DNA of 64,000 bases from Halomonas sp. M4R1S46 (GCF_025725685.1 NZ_CP107008.1:2852001-2916000), one strand, 5' to 3'; shown: positions 1-8,574, counted from the stretch's first letter. Notes: a model not told the origin generated them from the sequence alone. Numbers and translations: made by a program.

Positions 1-3
1 AGG

Positions 4-864
4 ATGTCAGATAGCCGAGAGGCGACGCGAAGCCTGCTGATCACCGGCTGCTCGAGCGGCATCGGCCATGCCGCGGCCCACGCCCTGGCGGCGCGCGGCT
101 GGCGGGTCTTCGCCACGGTGCGGGCCGAGGCGGACGTCGCCCGACTGCGCGAGGAAGGCCTGGAGGCCCTGCCGCTGGACCTCGCCGACAGCGCCTCGAT
201 CGAGGCCGCGGTGGAGGAAGTGCGGGAACGCACCGCGGGACGGCTGACGGCGCTGTTCAACAACGGCGCCTACGGCCAGCCCGGCGCGGTGGAGGACCTG
301 TCGCGGGCGGTGCTGCGGGAGCAGTTGGAGACCAACCTGCTGGGCACCCACGAGCTCACCACCCGGGTGCTGCCGATGATGCGCGCCCAGGGCCACGGCC
401 GCATCGTGCAGAACAGCTCGGTGCTGGGCTTCGCCGCCCTGCCCTATCGCGGCGCCTACGTCTGCTCCAAGTTCGCCCTCGAGGGCCTCACCGACACCCT
501 GCGCCAGGAGCTTGCGGGCACCGGCATCCACGTCAGCCTGATCCAGCCCGGCCCCATCACCAGCCGCTTCCGCGAGAACGCCTACCGCGCCTTCAGGGCG
601 AATATCGACACCGCCCACAGCGCCCATGCCGCCACCTACCGGAAGGTGGAGGCCCGCCTGGCCAGCACGGAGGGCAAGGCCCCCTTCACGCTGGGGCCCG
701 ACGCCGTGGTGGAAAAGCTGATCCACGCCCTGGAGAGCCCCCGCCCGCGGCCCCGCTACGCCGTGACGTTGCCCACCCACCTGTTCGCGGCGCTCAAGCG
801 GGTGCTCAGCACCCAGGGCATGGACCGGGTGCTGCTGCGCTCGACCCGGGACGAGCGGGAGTGA
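4..864 (+). CDS. SDR family NAD(P)-dependent oxidoreductase
   Basis: A classical short-chain dehydrogenase/reductase of 286 residues, expected to be a cytosolic NAD(P)-dependent oxidoreductase. The nucleotide-binding motif TGCSSGIG is at residues 14-21, an NNGAYG motif (usually NNAG) at 86-91, the catalytic serine in NSS near 138-139, and the YxxxK motif at Y152/K156. The tail after residue 190 is long, as in retinol-dehydrogenase-like members, so a hydrophobic or lipid-like substrate is possible but unproven. Only three bases precede the start, so neither ribosome site nor true start can be checked. The next gene is on the other strand, so this is the last gene of whatever transcript enters from the left. 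Confidence 0.85.
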   Translation: MSDSREATRSLLITGCSSGIGHAAAHALAARGWRVFATVRAEADVARLREEGLEALPLDLADSASIEAAVEEVRERTAGRLTALFNNGAYGQPGAVEDLSRAVLREQLETNLLGTHELTTRVLPMMRAQGHGRIVQNSSVLGFAALPYRGAYVCSKFALEGLTDTLRQELAGTGIHVSLIQPGPITSRFRENAYRAFRANIDTAHSAHAATYRKVEARLASTEGKAPFTLGPDAVVEKLIHALESPRPRPRYAVTLPTHLFAALKRVLSTQGMDRVLLRSTRDERE

Positions 865-972
865 GGGCCTCCACCACGATCCCGGCCCGGGTCTCGCCGG
901 ATGCCATGGTCCCGCTCGGCGGCCACCACCGGGCCCGCCACCCGCGACGGCGGCGTCACGCGACGGCGCATA

Positions 973-1968
973 TCATTGCAGCTCGGCCCGGCCGAGGGTG
1001 TTCTCGTCGGTGCCGAACCAGATGGCGTCACGCGCCGGGTCGTACACCATGTGGCGCACGGAGCCGCCCCCGCTGGGGATCTCGAAGGCCTCGCTCCAGG
1101 TTTCCTCCCGGGTATCGAAGGCGACGAAGCGGTTGGGCCGGACACCGGTTTCCACTATCCAGAAGCGGTCCTCACCGTCCATGACCACCGCGTACGGCAG
1201 CGACCGCGCACCCGAGGGCGCCGGCCACTCCTTCACTTCCCCGCCGTCCGGGTCATAGCGGCCGATATGGCCGGTCGCGTAATCGCCGTACCAGACCCGG
1301 CCGTCGGACGCGACGTCCAGCCGCCGGGGCCGGGCCTCCGCACGCGGCAGGGCGATCTCCCGCACCTCGCCGCCCTTCACCGTCGCCAGCCGGTGGGTGC
1401 CGAACAGGGCGATCCAGGGCTGGTCGTCGTGCACCACGATGCCATAGGGGCGCGCCCACGCCCGGGAGATCTCATGCATGGTGAACGCCTGGCGTCGGGG
1501 ATCGAAGTGGCCGATGCGGTTGCCACCCTGTTCGGTGAACCAGATGTTGCCGTCCCCGTCGAAGGCCATGCTGTGCACATCCCGGCGACCATCGCCGGGC
1601 GGCGCGAACGTCTCGATCGCGCCGCTGGCCGGATCCAGCAAGCCGATGTGCGCCGCCCGGTTGCCGGCGTACCAGACGCCCTGCTCATCGGTGATCACCG
1701 TGTGCGGCCCGGTGCCGTCCGCCAGGGGGAAGCGCTCGAACTCGCCGCTCTCGGGCGTGAACCGCCCGACATAGTGGGTCTGCTGGCCGACGAACCAGAC
1801 TTGGCCCTCGGCATCCACCCAGGGATCCCGGGCCCGCCCGCCGTCGAAGGGCAGGTCCCATTCCGTGATCTCGAGCCGGACGCCCTCGTTACCGTCTGCC
1901 GACGGCGCCATGGCGCCCACGCACAAGGCGGCCAGCATCAGCCATGACAGGGTAATCGGTTTGAACAT
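973..1968 (-). CDS. Secreted Vgb/streptogramin-lyase-like beta-propeller protein
   Basis: A 331-residue protein with an N-terminal signal peptide (hydrophobic LSWLMLAALCVGAMA, cleavage expected near residue 22-25) followed by repeated blades such as DAEGQVWFVG, DGDGNIWFTE, ASDGRVWYGD and GEDRFWIVE. Such regularly spaced WF/WY blade motifs are typical of the virginiamycin B lyase (Vgb)/SMP-30 type propeller. Family members linearise streptogramins, but many homologues have no known substrate, so antibiotic resistance should not be assumed. I chose the ATG at 1968 because AGGGAGG lies five bases upstream and the signal peptide begins there; an ATG at 2025 only adds non-signal residues. Confidence 0.75.
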   Translation of the reverse strand: MFKPITLSWLMLAALCVGAMAPSADGNEGVRLEITEWDLPFDGGRARDPWVDAEGQVWFVGQQTHYVGRFTPESGEFERFPLADGTGPHTVITDEQGVWYAGNRAAHIGLLDPASGAIETFAPPGDGRRDVHSMAFDGDGNIWFTEQGGNRIGHFDPRRQAFTMHEISRAWARPYGIVVHDDQPWIALFGTHRLATVKGGEVREIALPRAEARPRRLDVASDGRVWYGDYATGHIGRYDPDGGEVKEWPAPSGARSLPYAVVMDGEDRFWIVETGVRPNRFVAFDTREETWSEAFEIPSGGGSVRHMVYDPARDAIWFGTDENTLGRAELQ

Positions 1969-2116
1969 CTCAGCCTCCCTCGAGCCCGGCTCTCCCCTCG
2001 GGCAAGGGCTCGATGCCATCCCCACCCAGAAGCATCGACCGACCGGTCGAGAAACGCCACCAGCACGACGCGCACCGGATCGATCGGCGATCGTCTCAAC
2101 GCCGCCCTGCCACCCC

Positions 2117-3850
2117 TCAGGCCGGGAAGGCCTCGTTCAGCCACTTGATGAAGTTGCGTTTTTGCTTGAACTCGGTGCGCAGCTGCGTCAGCGCCTGCTC
2201 GAATGCCTGGCGCTGCGCCGAGGTATCCAGCGTGTCCCGCAGTTCCTCCAGCAAGGCGATGCCGTCGCGATAGCCCTGGTTGTTGGTCTGGCGAACCATA
2301 TGGCGTACCAAGCGCAGGTACAACGGCAGGCTCTCGTCGGGATCCTTCAGCGCCTGTGCCAATTGGTGCAGCAACCCGGGGGCCACCGGCCGCTCGGCGC
2401 ACAGCGCCTGGGCCTCGGCCAGGCGGCCCTCGAACAGATGGATTTCCAGCAGGCTGTCTGCCGTCCGCGGAGCCCAGCCGAAGGATGGCTGGGAGGACTG
2501 ATCGAGTCGCTCCGCCAGCCAGTCGCGGGCCCGCTGGCGATAATCGACGGCCAGGTCATGCTCGGATGCCAAGGCCACCAGTTGGCGATAGTCCTCCAGG
2601 TGCCGCGTGTGCCGGTAGATGTCCCATAGCAGCGCCGCTGCCGCTTCCGCCTCGCCACGCTGCAGGTGCAGGCGCACCTCGAGGCGCTGCCGTTCATGTT
2701 GCTGATGGGGAAGCTGGCCGGACGCCGCCTTCCTCGCTCGCGTCAGCCACGGCTCCACCAGATCCCAGGCCTCATGGGCGATGCACAACTCGGCGGCATC
2801 CAGGCAGTCCCGCTCGTTGCTGGCGGTCTTCCGGTACAGCGCGAGCATGGCCGGCAGGTCACCGGCGGCCTCGGCACGCCGGAACAAGGGATCGCGCAGG
2901 CGAATATAGCGATACAGCTCCGACCACCCCGCCTGTTCCGGCAGCTCCGGCAAGGCGTCCCAGGCCCGCTGCAGGCAGGCGTGATAGGCCGCCATGCCCG
3001 CCTCGCCCAGCGCCTCCTCATAGGCATCGGGAATCTCGGGGTACAGGTCCGTGTGCTCACCGAACGCCTTGTCGTAAAGGTACGCCGCCAGCTTGTCGGG
3101 CGACCAGTCGAGCCGCGTCACGGTCTGGATATGCAGCGTCTGCAGGGTCGCCTCGCAATGGAAGCGAAAGCCGCCGGAGTCGTCGACGGTCTCCAGCGCC
3201 CGGGCCATGCGCGACAGCGCATAGTCCACCAGCGTCAGGCACTTCTCGGCGGGCAGTTGCGGCGCCTGCTCGGCGAGCTGGTCGACGACGGCCTCCGCCC
3301 TGGCGAAGTAGGCACTCACCTGGCCGTAGCGGTACAGGTCGCGGTTGATGGGGAATGTCGCCGTGATGCGCTTCTTCAGCGCCTTGTGATCCAGCACACC
3401 GAGCACCGCATCGGCCCGCAGCGACCACTGCTGGCGCAGCACCGGGTCCTTCTCGATCAGGGACTGGAGCGCCTCGACCAGCGAGGGCTTGTCCATCTGC
3501 TGCAGGTAGGCGTGAATCCGATCCGTCGCATCACCTCCCGTCAGCCGCGTCTGCTCGGCCTGATCCGCGCGGTACGCCAGGGCGGTCGCCACGCAATGCT
3601 TGCAGAAGTCGATGCCCTCTGAGGCCGGACAATCGCAGCCGCCATCCAGGCCCCGCTTGCTGAGCTCCAGCACCACGCGATAGCGCTCGCTGCCCTCCAC
3701 ATCGGCGGTGATGGTAGCGCCTTGCCGGTTCCAGCCGACCACCATGCCCTCGCGGTAATACTCCACGCCGCGGCCAAAGGCGGCCTCTCCGGCGAGCATG
3801 ACCAGCTGCCGATCGGTCAGGAGTGCCGCTTCATCCAGCGTTGCTGCCAT
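2117..3850 (-). CDS. SWIM zinc-finger domain protein
   Basis: A 577-residue protein with a SWIM-type zinc finger close to its N-terminus: C72 and C74 (CDC), then C83 and H85 (CKH), matching CxCx(n)CxH. SWIM fingers bind DNA or protein and in bacteria often sit in Swi2/Snf2 partners. The remaining 480 residues are helical with many Leu/Ala/Glu-rich repeats resembling tetratricopeptide-like solenoids, with no catalytic motif visible. No SNF2 helicase lies beside it, so its partner is unknown. Intergenic gaps on both sides suggest a single-gene unit. Confidence 0.75.
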   Translation of the reverse strand: MAATLDEAALLTDRQLVMLAGEAAFGRGVEYYREGMVVGWNRQGATITADVEGSERYRVVLELSKRGLDGGCDCPASEGIDFCKHCVATALAYRADQAEQTRLTGGDATDRIHAYLQQMDKPSLVEALQSLIEKDPVLRQQWSLRADAVLGVLDHKALKKRITATFPINRDLYRYGQVSAYFARAEAVVDQLAEQAPQLPAEKCLTLVDYALSRMARALETVDDSGGFRFHCEATLQTLHIQTVTRLDWSPDKLAAYLYDKAFGEHTDLYPEIPDAYEEALGEAGMAAYHACLQRAWDALPELPEQAGWSELYRYIRLRDPLFRRAEAAGDLPAMLALYRKTASNERDCLDAAELCIAHEAWDLVEPWLTRARKAASGQLPHQQHERQRLEVRLHLQRGEAEAAAALLWDIYRHTRHLEDYRQLVALASEHDLAVDYRQRARDWLAERLDQSSQPSFGWAPRTADSLLEIHLFEGRLAEAQALCAERPVAPGLLHQLAQALKDPDESLPLYLRLVRHMVRQTNNQGYRDGIALLEELRDTLDTSAQRQAFEQALTQLRTEFKQKRNFIKWLNEAFPA

Positions 3851-3994
3851 TCTTGAAACCCTTCCAGTGCCGGACTGACTGACAATCAGGCAGCCAATGC
3901 TACGCTGCGCCGCCGCGGGGCGCCAAACATCGCAACACGCCGGCGAAGCCGTCGGTGACTTTCAAGGACCCGTCCCTGATGTCCGTGTCCGAGC

Positions 3995-5311
3995 TCAAGG
4001 CGGCGCCACGCAACCGGCGGGGCCGGTATCGCCGGGCAATTCGCGAATCCTGACCCGCAGGTCATGGCGCCGGTAGTCAGTATCGAAGGCCTGAACCTCG
4101 AACACGGTCGCGTGGCGCGTGCTGACCAGTCGCGGCGCCGAGTGGTGCCCGAAGCGCTCGCCGTCCAGCGTCAGTTGCAGGCGTGGCAGGCCATCCTCGT
4201 CGTACTCCAGGCGCAGCGACTCGAATCGCCAGGCCAGCGGAGCATCCTCGGCACAGCTCGCCAGGTCCACGGGAACACCCGGCGTGAGTTCGATGCGCTG
4301 CCGCTCCAGTTCCCCGCCCTGCGCATCGCTCACCACCAGCCGATAGGTGCGCGGCCCCATGGCCGACGTTCCCTCCTCGGGATGCGCCGCCAGCAGCGCG
4401 GCGCGCACGGGCTCGAGCGGCCTGAGCGGGGGCTGGTACGGCAGCTCGTCCCCGGGGCCGGGGCGATAGACGAAGCGCAGCGAGAGCAGCCGCTCGCTGG
4501 AGGTATCGAGCCCCGGCACCGTACCCGACATGGCGGTCACCGCGCCGGGCTCCCAGGCCAGCTTGGCGTGCCGCCCCTGCGGGGTGCGCAGGAAGAGGGT
4601 GCCCGGCGTGTCGTCCAGCACCAGGCGTGACGCCGTGGGCGGCTCGGGCGAGGCATCCAGATAGCGCAGCAGATGACCCCAAGAGGGCGTGGAGATGCCC
4701 TGGGCAGCGGCCGGCACGAAGTGGAGTCCTCCCCCCTCGGGCACCGCCAGGATGGCCTCGAGGGGCTCGCGACTCAGCGCGAGGGGATAGAGATCGACCC
4801 GCGCCAGGTCGCGAGCCGGGGCGTGATCGAGGAACGACCAGCCGAAGGGCTCGCCCGCCTCATCCCAGCCCAGATAGGCGGTGCCGCCGGGCAGCCGCTC
4901 GGCGTGGTCGGCCACCGTCTGCAGGCGCAGGTCCGCCGCCGGCGGCACATGGCCTACCGCCAGGCCGTGAAAGCCCTCGGCCTCCGCCGTGAGCCGGCCG
5001 CCACCGCTGCCCACCAGCCATACCGGGCCGGGCATGGGCACGCGGAAGCGTCCCTCGGCGTCGGTGATCGCGGTGGCCACATAGCCCTTGTCCCAGATCA
5101 GCTGCCCATCATGCTCGCTGCGCCCCCAGCCCTGGCGACGCACGGTGATGGTGGCGCCGGCCACCGGCGCATCGCCGTGGTACTCGACCAGCTGGCCCTC
5201 TACCGGCGCCGGCGACAGCCACCACAGCGCCAACCACACCAGCAACACCAACCCGGCCAGGGTCGCGACCAGCCCCACGACGAGGCGACGAAAACGTACG
5301 GCGCTTCCCAT
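3995..5311 (-). CDS. Membrane-anchored protein with carboxypeptidase-regulatory-like domain
   Basis: 438 residues: a transmembrane anchor at about 9-31, then a domain at about 38-115 with the pattern PVAGATITVRRQG...AITDAEGRFRVPMPG, which is the beta-sandwich (CarboxypepD_reg/Ig-like) seen in surface and envelope proteins. The rest is beta-rich with no recognisable catalytic motif. It should sit in the inner membrane with its bulk in the periplasm. Its ATG overlaps the stop of the small upstream gene in a TGATG arrangement, so the two are almost certainly translated together. I do not recognise a specific function. The longer in-frame reading upstream overlaps the small gene and was rejected. 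Confidence 0.65.
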   Translation of the reverse strand: MGSAVRFRRLVVGLVATLAGLVLLVWLALWWLSPAPVEGQLVEYHGDAPVAGATITVRRQGWGRSEHDGQLIWDKGYVATAITDAEGRFRVPMPGPVWLVGSGGGRLTAEAEGFHGLAVGHVPPAADLRLQTVADHAERLPGGTAYLGWDEAGEPFGWSFLDHAPARDLARVDLYPLALSREPLEAILAVPEGGGLHFVPAAAQGISTPSWGHLLRYLDASPEPPTASRLVLDDTPGTLFLRTPQGRHAKLAWEPGAVTAMSGTVPGLDTSSERLLSLRFVYRPGPGDELPYQPPLRPLEPVRAALLAAHPEEGTSAMGPRTYRLVVSDAQGGELERQRIELTPGVPVDLASCAEDAPLAWRFESLRLEYDEDGLPRLQLTLDGERFGHHSAPRLVSTRHATVFEVQAFDTDYRRHDLRVRIRELPGDTGPAGCVAPP

Positions 5312-5538
5312 CAGGGCGCCTCGGCGTGCGGTACGCCGCGCAGGAACTCGGCAGCCGCCACGGCTGCTCCCGGATGCTGCACGAGCCCAGCATCGCCCGT
5401 GGCATGCTCGACCCGCTGGGCACAGGCCGGGGTCAACACGAAGCGCTCTCCGCCCATGGCGAAGACCACGCCCACCTGCTCGGCCTGGGCCAAGGGTGCC
5501 GACAGGATCAGCGCAGCAAACAGCGGCCCGTACGACAT
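5311..5538 (-). CDS. Small secreted protein, coupled to downstream anchored protein
   Basis: A 75-residue protein with a clear signal peptide (MSYGPLFAALILSAPLAQA, cleavage near residue 19-20), leaving about 55 mature residues with a single cysteine in TPACAQRVEHATGDAG. A very strong ribosome site, GGAGGGGAGGGAG, precedes the ATG. The stop overlaps the start of the next gene (TGATG), so it is the first gene of a two-gene operon. Mature residues look like a small periplasmic cap or chaperone rather than an enzyme, but no family is recognised. Confidence 0.6.
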   Translation of the reverse strand: MSYGPLFAALILSAPLAQAEQVGVVFAMGGERFVLTPACAQRVEHATGDAGLVQHPGAAVAAAEFLRGVPHAEAP

Positions 5539-5571
5539 GGCTCCCTCCCCTCCCCCAATGCACGCAGCATA

Positions 5572-5757
5572 GCAACGGGAGCCCTCAGCCTGACGGCACC
5601 GCCACCCAAGCCATGCAGGTCACCAGCTATACCGCCATTCGCGCTCACCCGGCCAAGACCATGCGACGGACCTGTGATTATCAGGCGCCGTTGATCATCA
5701 CCCGCGGCAAGGCCCCGCCAGTGGCGCTGCTCTCGCGGGAAGTCTACGGGGCGCTGT
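5572..5757 (+). repeat. Antitoxin-derived direct repeat, copy 1
   Basis: About 186 bp that reappears in the same orientation at 8023-8209, roughly four bases in five matching by eye. Both copies begin GCAACGGG(A/G)GCCCTCAGCC and end at the GAAGTCTACG...GCGCTG stretch. The sequence encodes a Phd/YefM-like antitoxin fragment. The pair brackets the NfeD-like gene and the MucD protease. Confidence 0.7.
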
Positions 5758-5786
5758 CGATCACGCAGCGGCGGTACCACGACTGA
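5613..5786 (+). pseudogene. Truncated Phd/YefM-family antitoxin
   Basis: An open 57-codon frame starting MQVTSYTAIRAHPAKTM and continuing DYQAPLIITRGKAPPVALL, which follows the YefM/Phd antitoxin pattern (SYSEAR...DHAPILITR...LMSLEEY). Intact family members run to about 80-95 residues; here the family pattern stops near residue 48 (EVYGAL). The frame then ends with SITQRRYHD, a tail faintly reminiscent of the C-terminus of YoeB-type toxins (...CRYHY). That would suggest an in-frame deletion joining antitoxin to toxin, but the tail is too short to prove it. No toxin gene follows. Confidence 0.5.
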
Positions 5787-5891
5787 TGGACCCATCAGGT
5801 CACTCTCCAGGAGTGGTACAACGCTTACTCAGGTGCAGGCCGTTTCCGGCCAGATGCGGAGGCACCGCGCGAGTTGATATTACATGGAATT

Positions 5892-6311
5892 TCAGGCGTC
5901 ACCGCCTCGAGACCTGACATATAGCGTGAGCCCATCCCGACGTTGCACCGTCAAAAGCTCACCATCCTCCGGCACATGATCGGAACAATACGCTTTCCAT
6001 TGCACCCCGTTAAGCATTACCAACCCCGTCGCCATGCCATCCCGAAGCTCGAAGCGGCCCCGAGCCTTGACTCGCTCTCCGATTACCTCATTCCTGAGCA
6101 GGTCCGGTCGCTGTTCCACATGCCTCTCATTACTCCAAGCCTCGAACCAATCCGCCGCGTAGGAGATGAACAGGAAGGCCGCCAAGAGAATCACGCCGCC
6201 TATGCGCCACGCAGGGACTTCCGAGAGCACCAACGCCGCGGCTGTGCCGATCACAACGACGAAAAGGGCGATGCCCAGCAAGAACCGCATTAAAACGTGC
6301 CATACCGGCAT
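5892..6311 (-). CDS. NfeD-like membrane protein
   Basis: 139 residues with two transmembrane helices (about 8-30 and 36-54) followed by a small beta-barrel region, GERVKARGRFELRDGMATGLVMLNGVQWKA-type, ending in VQRRDGLTLYVR. This order fits the short NfeD family, in which a C-terminal OB-fold follows membrane helices. NfeD proteins usually partner with stomatin/SPFH proteins in membrane quality control. No SPFH gene is present here; the neighbour upstream is instead a MucD/DegP protease, separated by that gene's terminator. Start choice is uncertain: the ATG used has only a weak ribosome site. Confidence 0.5.
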   Translation of the reverse strand: MPVWHVLMRFLLGIALFVVVIGTAAALVLSEVPAWRIGGVILLAAFLFISYAADWFEAWSNERHVEQRPDLLRNEVIGERVKARGRFELRDGMATGLVMLNGVQWKAYCSDHVPEDGELLTVQRRDGLTLYVRSRGGDA

Positions 6312-6344
6312 AGTGACGCCTTGGAAATCGCCGAGAAAATAGAA

Positions 6345-6396
6345 AGTTGAAAAAATATCAGTAGGGTACCGGTTGATAACGTGGCCGGTACCCTAC
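6345..6396 (-). terminator. Rho-independent terminator after mucD/degP
   Basis: A perfect 12-bp inverted repeat, GTAGGGTACCGG (6361-6372) and CCGGTACCCTAC (6385-6396), with a 12-base loop. Read on the minus strand the stem is followed by TGATATTTTTTC, a U-rich tail. It lies just downstream of the protease stop codon. Confidence 0.75.
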
Positions 6397-6416
6397 AGGT
6401 TCCACCTCAGCCAGTA

Positions 6417-7829
6417 TCAGCCGTCGTTGCCCAGCCGAAAGGCCACGAAGTAGGCCTGGCCGTCGCGATTGAGGAGCACTGGGACCGGTTGATCGTCCGG
6501 CAGGTTAGCCAGCATCTCTTTGAGCTGCTCGGGACCCTCCACGGGTTGGTTGCCCAGGCGGACCAGGACATCCCCGGGAAGGATACCAGCAGCGGCGGCG
6601 TGGCCGGTCGGATCGACCTTGACGACGCGTACCCCGTGCTCGATACCGAGCCGGCGCTTCTCCATCTCGTTCAATGGCTGAACCGCGATGCCGAGTCGAA
6701 CCGGGTCACCGTCGGCTTGACCGGGGCCAGCATTCGGCCACTCGCCAACCTCTACCGTGATGGTCTCTCGCTGGCCATTGCGCAATACGGAGAGCTCAAC
6801 CTCTTCGCCAGGGGCCGTGTCACCGACCAAGCGTGGCAAAGTGGTGGAGTGGTCTACCTTCTGGCCGTTCACTTCGAGGATGACGTCACCGGCCTCAAGG
6901 CCACCCTCGGCCGCGGGGCCACTGGAGTCAAGCTCGGCGATCAAGGCGCCCTTGGCCTGCTCCATGCCGAAGGATTCCGCCAAGTCCTCGGACACCGGCT
7001 GGATGCTGACGCCCAGCCAGCCACGACTCACGTAGCCTTGTTCACGCAGCTGGTTGGCGACATCCATGGCCACATCGATAGGGATGGCAAAGGAGAGGCC
7101 CATGTAGCCGCCGCTACGGGTCAGGATCTGGGAATTGATACCCACGACTTCGCCGTCGAGGTTGAACAGCGGTCCGCCCGAGTTGCCCGGGTTGATCGCC
7201 ACGTCGGTCTGGATGAAGGGGACGTAGACGTCCTGAGGCAGGGTGCGGTTGATGGCACTGATGATCCCAGACGTCACAGAGTGATCGAAGCCGAAAGGAG
7301 AGCCGATGGCGGCGACCCATTGCCCGACCTTGAGGTTGGTGGACTTGCCCAGCTCCAGAGTGGGCAGGTTGTTCGCCTCGACCTTGAGGACCGCCACGTC
7401 GGTCTTCTCGTCGGCACCGACCAGTTCTGCCTCGAGTTCACGGCGGTCGTTGAGGCGTACCAGGATCTCGTCGGCATCCTTGACCACATGGGCGTTGGTC
7501 ATGATGTAGCCGTCCTCATCGAAGATGAAGCCCGAGCCCAGTGACTGACGCTGCTCGTCACCGCGATTGGGACCACCGCCCGGGGGCATCGGGAAGCGGT
7601 CACCGAAGAAGTGGCGGAAAATTTCCGGCACCTCCTGTCCCCCGAACTGCCGGGAGGAGGTCATGGACCTCTCGACCTTGCGAGAGGTGGAGATGTTAAC
7701 CACGGCCGGCGCCGCCTTGTCGACCAGTTCCGTGAAGTCTGGCAGTCTTGGCTCGGCAAAGGCTGGCGTTGCCACCATCAGCAATAGCACCAGGCTCATC
7801 ACCCAGGAGAGCGAATGGGGCTTGTGCAT
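6417..7829 (-). CDS. mucD: Periplasmic serine endoprotease, MucD/DegP family
   Basis: 470 residues. Signal peptide MHKPHSLSWVMSLVLLLMVA with cleavage after AFA (near 25); trypsin-like domain with catalytic H114 (TNAHVV), D144 (KTDVAVL) and S217 (GNSGGPL); then two PDZ domains at roughly 265-350 and 375-465. It degrades or refolds damaged periplasmic proteins. Length and a short Gln-poor insert resemble MucD/DegQ more than E. coli DegP. MucD genes usually sit beside rpoE-mucAB; here the gene stands alone between antitoxin-derived repeats. The start at 7829 follows AGGAG and begins the signal peptide; the longer frame to 7919 has no support. Confidence 0.92.
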   Translation of the reverse strand: MHKPHSLSWVMSLVLLLMVATPAFAEPRLPDFTELVDKAAPAVVNISTSRKVERSMTSSRQFGGQEVPEIFRHFFGDRFPMPPGGGPNRGDEQRQSLGSGFIFDEDGYIMTNAHVVKDADEILVRLNDRRELEAELVGADEKTDVAVLKVEANNLPTLELGKSTNLKVGQWVAAIGSPFGFDHSVTSGIISAINRTLPQDVYVPFIQTDVAINPGNSGGPLFNLDGEVVGINSQILTRSGGYMGLSFAIPIDVAMDVANQLREQGYVSRGWLGVSIQPVSEDLAESFGMEQAKGALIAELDSSGPAAEGGLEAGDVILEVNGQKVDHSTTLPRLVGDTAPGEEVELSVLRNGQRETITVEVGEWPNAGPGQADGDPVRLGIAVQPLNEMEKRRLGIEHGVRVVKVDPTGHAAAAGILPGDVLVRLGNQPVEGPEQLKEMLANLPDDQPVPVLLNRDGQAYFVAFRLGNDG

Positions 7830-7934
7830 CTCGATTGGCTCCTGTTTTTCGGTTGCATGGAACTTGTCAGCGCCCTTGATACAGCGCCCACTTTCCAAAG
7901 TTCCTGATGCACAAGCCAACCCTGGTGTGTGACG

Positions 7935-8030
7935 GGTTCGGTCAGGCCGTCAGCACGGCGTTGCCCAACCAGCCGTTGTGGACCACCAGCCCCAGCAGCA
8001 CGCTGGCCTCGATGCGGTTGATGCAACGGG
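7935..8030 (-). other. Possible C-terminal gene remnant
   Basis: On the minus strand this stretch reads INRIEASVLLGLVVHNGWL..., ending in a stop, with no start and no upstream coding continuity because the antitoxin-derived repeat begins at 8023. The HN pattern in a hydrophobic helix resembles the ends of some transposases, but the fragment is too short to assign. Confidence 0.2.
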
Positions 8031-8209
8031 GGCCCTCAGCCTGATGGCACCATCACCCAAGCCTTGCAGATCTTCAGCTATACATTCCGTTCGCACTCAC
8101 CGAACCCAAACCATGCGACGGGCCTGTGATTATCATGCGCCGTTGATCATCACCCGCGCCAAGGCCCCGTCAGTGGCGATGCTCTCGCTGGAAGTCTACG
8201 AGGCGCTGT
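8023..8209 (+). repeat. Antitoxin-derived direct repeat, copy 2 (degenerate yefM)
   Basis: Second copy of the repeat at 5572-5757. It still encodes RRACDYHAPLIITRAKAPSVAMLSLEVYEAL and a stop, but a one-base difference in the CAGCTATA...CATGCG segment shifts the N-terminal frame, and the expected ATG has become TTG. It is therefore a dead antitoxin fragment. Its right end abuts the rhuM remnant read from the other strand. Confidence 0.65.
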
Positions 8210-8574
8210 AGATGAGGTGCTCAGGCAGCACTCGTGTGGCCCACTGGCGGAACTGCACGGCGCGCCGGGAGTTGACCCGGTACCCGACCGAGATGATGGC
8301 ATCAAGGTTGTAATGCCTGACGCGCCGCCTCACCCGCCCTCGCCCTTCCTGACGAACTACCGAGGATTCCTCGGTAGTTGCCGTTTCATCCAGCTCCGCA
8401 TCGGCATAGATGTTTTTCAAGTGCAGGCTAATGTTATCGGTGTGAGGTATCGAAGACCTCTGCCATCTGCCGCTGGCTCAGCCAGACCGTCTCCTGATCG
8501 GCATCCAGCCGCACCTCCACGGAGTGCTCACCATGCTGGTGGATGACCAGAGATGCCTGGCTATGGGTGCTCAT
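8196..8574 (-). pseudogene. RhuM-family remnant, frameshifted and truncated
   Basis: The minus strand starts MSTHSQASLVIHQHGEHSVE and continues VWLSQRQMAEVFDTS. It then needs a frameshift near 8435 to join LHLKNIYADAELDE and NLDAIISVGYRVNSRRA plus TRVLPEHLIY. These are hallmark segments of RhuM/virulence-type proteins that accompany Fic/Doc or toxin loci. Intact proteins are about 300 residues or more; this one stops after some 120 codons, exactly where the antitoxin-derived repeat begins, so the last codons and the stop come from the repeat. It is broken at both levels. Confidence 0.65.

Noticed and set aside
973..1968. Streptogramin resistance gene
   Set aside because: The beta-propeller resembles Vgb, but many environmental homologues have other roles and this one has a signal peptide; resistance is not claimed.
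5787..5891. YoeB toxin gene after the first antitoxin fragment
   Set aside because: No open frame with toxin motifs; only a nine-residue tail could be related.
6345..6396. Operator shared by nfeD-like and mucD genes
   Set aside because: The palindrome is followed by a U-run on the minus strand just after mucD, which is explained better as a terminator.
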